A stretch of DNA of 64,000 nt from Naegleria lovaniensis (Eukaryota; Heterolobosea; Eutetramitea; Acrasida; Naegleriidae): NCBI RefSeq assembly GCF_003324165.1, contig NW_025407838.1, positions 506,752-570,751 on the forward strand, read 5' to 3'. Both the position numbers and the translations under genes were made by a program. Under the pieces are notes generated by a model. The model ran no database searches and was not told the origin of the DNA. It worked only from the letters and a program-made list of their open reading frames with translations. Positions 1 through 7,816 of this stretch are shown piece after piece (positions within the stretch are counted from its first letter, which is position 1; each line of letters begins with the position of its first letter).

Positions 1-704
1 ATACGTCTCACACCAGCCTGAACGACTTGTTCCATTTGGTCCACAGAAGATCCTTCACTCAAATACGAGAGAGCCCACAACGCATCTACCAACACCTCTT
101 CATCCGCACTATACAACAAGTAAGCCAATACAACAATGGCAGGTGAAACCATCTTGAAATCAGGTTTTGGTTTTCCTCGACACAAATTAGCAAGAGTCCA
201 CACAGCATTTCGTAACATGGAATCTGCTGGATTCGATGAAATGAATCCCAAGAGAGGATCCATGACACCACCATTCAACACGACATCCCTTGCTTGAGCA
301 CCATCACCAGCAATGTTTCCAAGAGCCCAAATGGCTTGTTCTTTCACATCATGATGTGGACTGGAGAGTAATTGAATGAATAATGGTACGGCACCGAGTT
401 GAATGATCATTTGAGTATGATGGGAATTTCCCGATGCCATACACGTGAGTACCCATGCAGCTTCAAATTGTAGTTGTGGATCATCATTCTTTTGTAGAAA
501 TTCAATGAATTTTGGTGTGATTCCTAATTGGATGATATGATCAATGACTGGAATTAAGGAATTCTCGTTACTGAGTAATTGTCTAAAGAATCTGGTTGCG
601 TTGAGACGAAGTGATGGGTCGGAGGAGTTTAAATTCTCTCGTTCCTGTTCGGAAAGGAGGCGTTGCCAAGGTGGCAGGCCTGAAGGTGTGTGGTTTGGTT
701 CCAT
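1..704 (-). CDS. Importin subunit alpha-like armadillo protein, 3' part cut by window edge
   Basis: Reads leftward from an ATG at 704 and runs off the window at base 1, so about 234 residues are visible. Armadillo repeats of importin-alpha type are clear: an early FFRQLLSNENS segment, then FEAAWVLTCMASGNS, EQAIWALGNIAGDGAQ, MLRNAVWTLANLCRGKPKP and DALWALSYLSEGSS, which match the ARM 1-4 ladder that binds nuclear localisation signals. Family members carry cargo into the nucleus with importin beta. Here only about ten residues precede the first ARM-type helix, so the basic importin-beta-binding (IBB) domain is missing. The start is preceded by seven A, and an in-frame TGA lies nine bases upstream with no AG splice acceptor between, so an upstream coding exon in this frame is unlikely. 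Confidence 0.85.
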   Translation of the reverse strand, partial: MEPNHTPSGLPPWQRLLSEQERENLNSSDPSLRLNATRFFRQLLSNENSLIPVIDHIIQLGITPKFIEFLQKNDDPQLQFEAAWVLTCMASGNSHHTQMIIQLGAVPLFIQLLSSPHHDVKEQAIWALGNIAGDGAQARDVVLNGGVMDPLLGFISSNPADSMLRNAVWTLANLCRGKPKPDFKMVSPAIVVLAYLLYSADEEVLVDALWALSYLSEGSSVDQMEQVVQAGVRR

Positions 705-767
705 TTTTTTTCAGTTACAATTTTCATATATTTCTGGAACTTGTGCCAACTGTCATAAATCGAAGTG

Positions 768-1019
768 TCATTTCATGACCTTGTTGGTCATGGAGTTGGA
801 AGATTTTTGTTTTCTGATTTCATTCCATTTCTTGTCATTTCGAATAGATTTGAACTGATCTCCAAGTTGAACCTTGATTTTCATCTTGTCTTTGCAAGAA
901 TTATTCAAGATCTTTTGGATGAGTTGCTTCAGTTCTTTCAAAGAGATGTCTGTTCTTGGGAGTTCTCCGCTATCAACAAAGTTCACCTTAGCTGTCGAAC
1001 TATGGTGAACAAAGATCAT
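768..1019 (-). CDS. Small hypothetical protein, faint PB1-like pattern
   Basis: An 83-codon reading frame from an ATG at 1019, ending 63 bases before the importin-like start. I do not recognise it. It is lysine-rich; the stretch SLKELKQLIQKILN, followed by a basic strand and then FKSIRNDKKWNE, faintly recalls a PB1 domain (strand, helix, then a D/N-rich turn). No other frame here makes sense, but length and evidence are both thin; it could be a chance frame or an exon of something else. Confidence 0.3.
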   Translation of the reverse strand: MIFVHHSSTAKVNFVDSGELPRTDISLKELKQLIQKILNNSCKDKMKIKVQLGDQFKSIRNDKKWNEIRKQKSSNSMTNKVMK

Positions 1020-1356
1020 CTTTTTCAAACTGTGCAACTATAGACATGTAAAAGTCTGCAAGATCTTTCACAAAATCGCACTCAACACGTGATTTTATAA
1101 TTTCAAAGAGATTTTTGGATTAGAAAACTGAAATTCATTGCATTCCTTATTCAAGAAAAATACATTACTGCCATTGTGTTCATGTCCTACCCGAACAAAC
1201 ATTCAGCGCAACCCTTGCATGTTCTTCTTCTCTGCATGTTACACATGTTGGTTCACTTGACATTTTAGTTCATTTTCAAGTTACAAAAGACCATATCCAT
1301 GAAATGGGTCCTATTTTACAACCTTGAAGATAGGTAACCTTGCATCAATTTCCTGC
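1020..1356. other. Intergenic, no gene seen
   Basis: AT-rich spacer between a small minus-strand frame and the 3' end of the F-box/LRR gene. I see no conserved coding frame, tRNA signature or repeat. Confidence 0.5.
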
Positions 1357-2214
1357 TCACAGTCTTATTACCCCATGAACCATTGCTCCAGGCACTACTG
1401 GATCATCGGTGACAAGCTTTTTTGAAAAAAGGCAAGCAAACCTGTCGAAGAATTCGCCCTTGTCGTACAGCAACGGAGGTAGGTCACTATATTTCATTTC
1501 TGAGCTGGTAATAGGAAACTCGTAAATTTTACCAACCAACGTTTTCACATAAACACATCCTCCGTAGACATCAATAAATTTTTCTAAATTGGGAAACTTT
1601 GACTTGATATGAAGAAATGCATTGGGGCCTAATCCACAATCATTCAATCTCAGTTCTTTCAATTGTTTAATAATACTAGTTGAACCATCTTCTGCAAGTA
1701 AATATTGCCATCCCTGAATTTGTGGGTTATGACACAAGTCCAAGCTTGTTAAATTTGGAAAGTTGTTGCATTCGACCAACTCCAAAAGGGACGCTGAGCC
1801 AATATGACAATTTTGTAATTTTAGTGTCACAAGGTGAGCGGCAAATTCACTCTTCGCTATTTGTTTACAATCAACAGTTGTGAGAGGACAATTCACCAAC
1901 TCTAACACTTTCAAGTAACGAGTTTTCTCGCTTCCAAAAATTATACTGAGCTGATCGTGAGTGATCGAGCTTCCAGACATCATGATCAAATGAATTTCTC
2001 TTAATTTGCAAAGAATTAAACAATTTGATAATTTGGTTCCGATAGGACTTTCTTTCTTTCTTGGATAGAGAGTCAAAGAATGTTCTAAACTCGCGGATAT
2101 TTTGTACCATTGCCATGAAATGGTAATGCATGATTTGAGAATGGTTTTAGCATCGAGAAAGGCCATGATCGAGAAACAAATATCATCGGGAATGGGTGTA
2201 TTACACTCCGGCAT
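1357..2214 (-). CDS. F-box-like / leucine-rich repeat protein
   Basis: 285 residues from an ATG preceded by seven A. The first 45 residues (IPDDICFSIMAFLDAKTI, then SWQWYKIS) fit a divergent F-box: two short helices, a leucine/phenylalanine core and a tryptophan. Residues about 100-200 contain irregular leucine-rich repeats (LKVLELVNCPL, LVTLKLQNCHI, LTSLDLCHNP, LKELRLNDCGL). F-box proteins usually hand a substrate bound by their repeats to an SCF ubiquitin ligase; that role is inferred here. The repeats are less regular than in the neighbouring gene at 2351-3412, so the two are not simple duplicates although both belong to the same large family. Confidence 0.75.
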   Translation of the reverse strand: MPECNTPIPDDICFSIMAFLDAKTILKSCITISWQWYKISASLEHSLTLYPRKKESPIGTKLSNCLILCKLREIHLIMMSGSSITHDQLSIIFGSEKTRYLKVLELVNCPLTTVDCKQIAKSEFAAHLVTLKLQNCHIGSASLLELVECNNFPNLTSLDLCHNPQIQGWQYLLAEDGSTSIIKQLKELRLNDCGLGPNAFLHIKSKFPNLEKFIDVYGGCVYVKTLVGKIYEFPITSSEMKYSDLPPLLYDKGEFFDRFACLFSKKLVTDDPVVPGAMVHGVIRL

Positions 2215-2350
2215 TTTTTTTGATATATCGAGGATCAGGATTGGTTAATGTAACTTCTATATTTCTTGTGACGTCTCATTGGTAACCACTATTGCAAAGC
2301 CTATCTGAAATACTCAATGGTTGAAATTACAGATATCGTCGTACCGAATT

Positions 2351-3412
2351 TCATGCATCTCGTTTGAATGAAAGGTTAGATACCATGTAAAAATTCGCTG
2401 AAGCTACAATTTTCACTATGGAGTCGGTGCTTTGTGAGTCACTTCGATCGTATGACAAGTTTAAAACAGTCAAATTCTTCAAATATTGACTCTGCACAAT
2501 GAACTTAGCTCCTTCTGCACCAATTTCATTTAAAGCCAAATCTAATGAAGTTAAATTCTTCATGTATTCACTATTCGCAATGAATCGAGCGCCTTCCGAG
2601 CCAATGTCATTGTTCGATAAATCTAATGCAGTTAACCTCTTCAAGTTTTGGCCTTTTGCAATACATTCAGCACCTTCCGTTCCAATTTGGTTAAAACACA
2701 AAATCAAAAAAGTTAAACTTTTCAATTTGGGACTGTTCACAATAAATTGGACACCCTGTACGCCAATTTCATTTAAAGACACATCTAACGCTATTAAATT
2801 CTTCAAAATTTCACTGTTTGCAATAGCTTCGACGCCCTCTGGACCAATATCATTGCCAAATAAATTCAGGGTGGTTAATTTCTTTAAATTTTCACTAGTT
2901 GCAATAAATTTGGCGTCTTTTGCACGTAGTTCACTTCCTTATAAATTTAGTGATGTCAAGTTTTTCGAAATTTCGCTCATCACAATACATTGAGCTCCCT
3001 TAGGCCCAATTGTGCTGAAATACAAGGTCAAATCAGTTACATTCTTCAAGTGTTGACTATTTGCAATAGCTTGCGCGCCTTCAAAGCCAATTGGATGGTT
3101 CGAAACGTTTAAAGAAGTTAACTGCTTTAAACTTTCACTGCTTGCAATCATTTTGGCAATGATTGAACCCTTTGGTTGGCCCATATATGTGTTAATCAAT
3201 GACAACTTCAACGGAATTTGAAATGATAATTCTCTCCATTGTCTCGATATTTTCATGCAAATTCGGATGATTAGTTTTGAATCAAGAAAGCCAAGTATTT
3301 CATAAATAATATCATCAATAAATGGGCCATTGTTCAAACGTGGTCCTCCAAAGCTAATACTACCACTGCGATCGCTCACGCTTTCGGATGAAGTAGAAAT
3401 ATTTTGATACAT
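2351..3412 (-). pseudogene. F-box-like / LRR protein gene with an in-frame stop
   Basis: One continuous reading frame of 354 codons apart from a single TAA at 2939-2941. Upstream (start ATG at 3412) it has an F-box-like segment (IDDIIYEILGFLDSKLI, KISRQWRELSFQIPL) closely matching the N-terminus of the gene at 48113. Both sides carry the same 24-residue LRR: L..LT.LDLS.N.IG.EGA..IANSE. The stop falls at the variable position after LTSLNL, and the frame resumes at once with GSELRAKDAKFIATSE, so a single base change fits best. It may be a recently dead gene, a strain polymorphism or a sequencing error. If real, the product would be a short F-box plus about four repeats. Confidence 0.75.
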
Positions 3413-3973
3413 TTGTAGATTCCATGAAGGAACTCGATCCAGCACGAATGCTTCTTATCCCCCAAAAAACAAAAGAAATAAATTTTTTTAAATTTTGAAG
3501 CAAATAAAAAGGCAAGGGTGGATTTTCGCCACCAATCGCTTCTGAATCTTGAGCAGATCGCGGTGCTAGTATTACACAACTTGCCTCAAGCATTAAAGCA
3601 TGATTAAGCTGTTTTCAATTCAACATCATGCGATAAGCATGCAAAAATGTGGTTCACATTATTTTTGCTATGAAGCTTCAACATCTAACAGCATCATGTG
3701 GCAAAAATAGACTGGCATTCTTCAACGGCATTGCTGCAGCAAACAGGATTTTATTAAAATCGATTTAGAAATTAAATTGACGTGTTATTCATCTGACAAC
3801 AAAGGTACAGCTTATCAAAAGTATTTGTAGCAAGTCGTACATGTCACTCAAGCATCTCAAAAAGATGACTCGAATTGATGTTCAATAAGGTTCAATTATG
3901 AAAGCTGTTGTCACTTCATCCTTGGCAAGGTTTGTTTCTAAGGTCAGCAGTTCATTTCATTGCTGCTTGTTAA
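3413..3973. other. Intergenic, no gene seen
   Basis: About 560 bases between two minus-strand genes. Small frames exist upstream of the F-box/LRR start, but they use non-ATG starts and show no family resemblance. No RNA gene or repeat seen. Confidence 0.5.
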
Positions 3974-4702
3974 TCAAATGAAAAAGCTGAAGTAGATTTG
4001 ACGGGAGTAGAAGGCTGTTTCAATCCCTACACCTAAAGAAATTAAATCTTGAACCTCGATCGTGAGCATAACATATCCATTCAGATGGTCTTTCTTGAGA
4101 ATATTAATGTCTTTCTTGTCGTAACCTTTGTATTTCAGCCATTTGGCCAAAGTTTTGTAATTCCATTTGTACACAGGTTTGGCTTCGATTTTGAACATTT
4201 TCTTTTCTCTTCTCTTCTCAAAGAAGCTTTTCTTCTTAGTTTGGGTTGTTTTATCCTCATTCTTCTGAGTTGTATTTACATCTCTCGTGGCAGGATGTTT
4301 TCCTCTCAACGAGCCACTTGCTGGTGAGTATGAATGTCTATTATTTTGTTTTGCTTTCTTGTTATCACTGGTTTCTGAAACGTCACTTGTTGCAGGTGTT
4401 GGTGCAGCTGTGTTCGAAGAAGCCTCTTTTTTCCACAACTTGGATAGGCCCTCTTTACACGCATACATTGACAATGGACGTGCTTTGAAAGTCTGTGCTG
4501 GTTCATTGGCGGCCACTACACATTCATTATTTGGATTGACACATTGTTGTTGCACGGTGGCCAACATATCGGAGGAAGATTTCTTTGAAGAAGAGGCTGC
4601 TGTTGAGGAGCAAGAGGAAGCAGAGATCAAATGCACAAACTCTGATTTTTGTTCACCTGCTGCTTGCAACGAGGATGATGAGGAATCAAGCAGCAAGGTC
4701 AT
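3974..4702 (-). CDS. SAM-domain protein with disordered Ser-rich N-terminus
   Basis: 242 residues from the first ATG of the frame. Residues 1-170 are Ser/Ala/Thr/Lys-rich and look disordered, ending in a very basic stretch (KKKSFFEKRREKKMFKIE). The last 65 residues resemble a sterile alpha motif: YKWNYKTLAKWLKYKGYD, a lysine-rich turn, LNGYVMLTIEVQDLISLGV. SAM domains mediate protein-protein or occasionally RNA/lipid contacts. The final helix of a normal SAM (G.R..IL..I) is not visible before the stop, so the domain is short or an unseen exon follows. A long open frame on the other strand is an antisense shadow. Confidence 0.6.
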   Translation of the reverse strand: MTLLLDSSSSSLQAAGEQKSEFVHLISASSCSSTAASSSKKSSSDMLATVQQQCVNPNNECVVAANEPAQTFKARPLSMYACKEGLSKLWKKEASSNTAAPTPATSDVSETSDNKKAKQNNRHSYSPASGSLRGKHPATRDVNTTQKNEDKTTQTKKKSFFEKRREKKMFKIEAKPVYKWNYKTLAKWLKYKGYDKKDINILKKDHLNGYVMLTIEVQDLISLGVGIETAFYSRQIYFSFFI

Positions 4703-5548
4703 CTCTATTGATGCTGGCAATATTTCTCGAAATAGAAATTGTCTAAATGTGTCCGTAAAATAATGATGATGATGATGAAATCGTTAAAGATTATCTAGTC
4801 CAATAGTTCAATAGATGAAATCTTTTTCCAACAGCAATTATTTGCAATTTGAAGACCAATAAATAAAAATGTTTGATGATAACCTAGAAGCGAGCTTTGA
4901 AGCCTACTGGAAAATATGAAACAATTTTGTTGTGTGCGTACAAGCAGGCTCTTTTTCAGATCAACAACCAAAAGCCTTTCACCCTCTGTTGTTGCTCTTT
5001 CCTACAACAAGCTTCAAGTATTTGTTTTAGGGAATTTTTGTAGGACAATGGAAATTTATTCCGCTATTTAAAATCTGCGAGGCGTTGATGGATTTGGTCT
5101 TTTAGCACAGAGATGAAGCTGTCAACTGTTAAATGTATGACGAAAATAAGGGAAGCTTTGTGAAATCGATTGCCGGAGGTGAACCATAGAAGGTTTGATC
5201 AACCACCTCTTTGTGTAGTCGTTGGCTTGAAGATGACAATGAAATTGCTAGACTGTGTTGAGATCAGATTCGAATTTTGTTGTATTTAAGGAAGTGTATT
5301 CTGTGTCACCAAAATTTGGATATTATTTTTTGACATGATGTATTTCATCTCATGTGAAACTTGCAAACTTTTCAAAAATAGTCTCTTGATTAATCATTGA
5401 AAAGCTTTTTGGTGAAAATATTTGTGCAAGCACATCCCAATTTCAAGAGTAAAAGAGTCATCCTAAACATGCCCTGCTGCTAGAAATCTCATCAACATTG
5501 AACCAATAATTTATTTAACACTTAATATAAAGAGGAACAACATAAAAA
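4703..5548. other. Intergenic region between divergent genes
   Basis: The longest gene-free spacer (846 bases) separates the SAM gene and Kae1, which are transcribed away from each other, so it should hold both promoters. A short TGA triplet run lies near 4764-4778. No conserved ORF, tRNA or snoRNA-like C/D pair was recognised. Confidence 0.5.
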
Positions 5549-6655
5549 ATGCTTCAAGAACAAAAGAAGAGAATCATTGCACTCGGATTTGAAGGAAGTG
5601 CCAACAAGCTTGCCATCGGAGTGGTTACCATGGACGGAGAGATTTTGAGTAATTTACGACATACTTATATAACACCACCAGGGACTGGATTTTTACCAAG
5701 AGAAACAGCCATTCATCATAAAGAATATATTCATGAAATGGTAAAGAATGCGTTGAAAGAGGCTAATATTACAAAGGATGATGTCGATTGTTTATGCTAC
5801 ACAAAGGGACCTGGTATGGGAGCATGTTTACATGTGGTTGCTGTTGTGGCTCGGACCTTGGCACAACTCTGGAAAAAGCCTCTCATTCCCGTGAATCACT
5901 GTATTGGACATATTGAAATGGGGAGAGTAGTCTGTAAAGCAGAAAATCCAATTGTGCTGTATGTGAGTGGTGGTAATACTCAAGTGATTGCGTACAGTAT
6001 GGGAAGATATCGAATATTTGGTGAAACCATTGATATTGCTGTCGGAAATTGTTTAGATCGATTTGCTCGTCTCATCAATTTATCCAATGATCCGAGTCCA
6101 GGATTCAATATTGAGAAAATGGCACGTAAGAAGAATGAAGATGGTTCAGATTTGAAATATATTGAACTACCATACGTTGTAAAAGGAATGGATGTCAGTT
6201 TTTCTGGCCTCTTGTCATGGCTTGAAAAATTTGGCTTGGATATGTTAAAGCGAGGAGAATGTACCGCTGAAGATTTGTGTTTTTCACTGCAGGAAACAAT
6301 ATTTGCCATGCTTGTAGAAATTACTGAGCGAGCAATGGCTCACTGCAACTCTAATGACGTTCTTATTGTTGGAGGTGTTGGATGCAATGAGAGACTTCAA
6401 CAAATGATGAAACAAATGGTGGATGAAAGAGGCGGAAAATTACATGCCATGGATGATCGATATTGTATTGACAATGGTTGCATGATTGCCTATGCAGGAA
6501 TTTTGCATTTTGATGCCATTGCAAAAACACACGAGGGAGCTCACGAAGCATTATTGGGAGATACCAAACGATTGTATGAATTGTATCCACTGAGTGAATG
6601 CTCCGTCACACAACGATATAGAACTGACGAAGTGGATGTTATTTGGAGGAAATAA
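5549..6655 (+). CDS. KAE1: tRNA N6-threonylcarbamoyladenosine synthase subunit Kae1/OSGEP
   Basis: 368 residues, ATG preceded by six A. This is the catalytic subunit of the KEOPS complex, which transfers threonylcarbamoyl to A37 of ANN-decoding tRNAs. The sequence begins with the ASKHA-fold strand ([18 protein letters not shown]), has [15 protein letters not shown], the metal-binding pair in VNHCIGHIE (His117, His121), [24 protein letters not shown], and the C-terminal [10 protein letters not shown] and [16 protein letters not shown] (metal Asp). It is slightly longer than typical archaeal and eukaryotic Kae1 (about 335), mostly from insertions in the second half. No intron is needed and there is no N-terminal organelle presequence, so this is the cytosolic paralog rather than Qri7/OSGEPL1. 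Confidence 0.95.
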   Translation: MLQEQKKRIIALGFEGSANKLAIGVVTMDGEILSNLRHTYITPPGTGFLPRETAIHHKEYIHEMVKNALKEANITKDDVDCLCYTKGPGMGACLHVVAVVARTLAQLWKKPLIPVNHCIGHIEMGRVVCKAENPIVLYVSGGNTQVIAYSMGRYRIFGETIDIAVGNCLDRFARLINLSNDPSPGFNIEKMARKKNEDGSDLKYIELPYVVKGMDVSFSGLLSWLEKFGLDMLKRGECTAEDLCFSLQETIFAMLVEITERAMAHCNSNDVLIVGGVGCNERLQQMMKQMVDERGGKLHAMDDRYCIDNGCMIAYAGILHFDAIAKTHEGAHEALLGDTKRLYELYPLSECSVTQRYRTDEVDVIWRK

Positions 6656-6802
6656 TAATAATAATTATTGTTATTGATTAATAATTTATGCGTTTTGTAT
6701 TCCGGGCCGCTTGCTTGACCGCCATTCCAATACGTTTTTGTTTCCGAGATTTCAAATTTGAAAAAATACAACAACTCGACCTAATCGACAACCCTCATCA
6801 TC

Positions 6803-7737
6803 ATGGTATATATCAAAGTTAAACACTCGGAAAAGGACATGTTCATGTTCGAGGCACATTATGAGACAGATCTAGATACAGTCATTCGGGGGGTTGCCTC
6901 CATTAACAATTTGAGGGTTCGGCTGAAGAATTTAGTCTCTGAATTAAAACGATTGAAAGAAAAAGGACCTGTACTACCTGAGAGGTCGTTGGATGAAATG
7001 CCCAAAATTGAAGAATTGTCACTGAACGACGACGAGGAGGATGAAGCCAAACAAAATTCCGAGCCATGTTATGGATCACCAATTTCAGATCCCAATCTAG
7101 TTTCCACTGTAAATAAGGTCATCGAAGAAGCAGAGCATGTGTTGAGCGCAGAGAAGGCAAACCAAAAAATCTCAGTCTCTGAACATGATTTACTCGAGTG
7201 TATCATGAAGGTTAAGGGAGTAATTGCAATGGCATACCCTATGGGATTACCAAGTACTGATCCCATTTTGAAAATCTTAGATGAAAAATTTGTTACTGTA
7301 AGTAGTTGGAGAATGTTGAGAAATTATCAAACGAGCCTTTCATTTTTGCATTGTGTGCTTACCCGCAATTAATGTGGCGCTTTGCAATCGATCAAACTGT
7401 ACAGAAAGAAATGTACGATCCTGAGACCTGTACCATGTGGTTCTGTGGAAAGGAGTTCCCAAGAAATACAAAATTAATGGACAACAAATCGATTGGAAGA
7501 AATGACAAGACTCAAATAATCGCAAAGCTAGCAAAGAAAGGTTCTGGAGCACCTCCACGAGAACAACCAGTTTCTGAGGAAGATCAAAAACGTCTCATGG
7601 CCTACTATTATAAAAAACAAGAGGAACAAAAAAAGCTATTAGAGGATGAAGATTTAGCGTATGTGAACAGTGGATGGGCAAATCCAAAATCTCTTCACTC
7701 TCAACTCCATGGTTTAAATTCAGTGTCATGGAAATAA
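6803..7737 (+). CDS. CFAP298: Cilia- and flagella-associated protein 298 (CFAP298/C21orf59) homolog
   Basis: Two exons, 6803-7297 and 7405-7737, joined across a 107-nt GTAAGT...CAG intron in phase 0; 275 residues against about 290 in animals. Family hallmarks are the MVYIKVKHSEKD ubiquitin-like start, VKGVIAMAYPMGLPSTDPI, GRNDKTQIIAKLAKKGSGAP, PPREQPVSEEDQKRLMAYYY and YVNSGWANPKSLHSQLHG. In animals CFAP298 is a cytoplasmic factor needed for outer dynein arm assembly and ciliary motility. Without splicing the first frame would stop shortly after the donor and lose the conserved half. The RFWD3-like gene follows on the same strand 79 bases later. Confidence 0.92.
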
Positions 7738-7816
7738 ACTGTGGTTCCTTCGTTTGCTCGAACAAAAATTTTTCAAAAAAACAAAAAGCCACCACAACGT
7801 TCGTGCACGATGGAAA

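Noticed and set aside
544-858. Plus-strand frame
   Set aside because: It is antisense to the importin-like start region and lacks any domain.
4287-4763. Plus-strand 158-codon frame
   Set aside because: Antisense to the SAM-domain gene, whose motif supports the minus strand.
7754-7816. Earlier start of the RFWD3-like protein
   Set aside because: The frame is open but begins at TTG; no ATG occurs before 7817.
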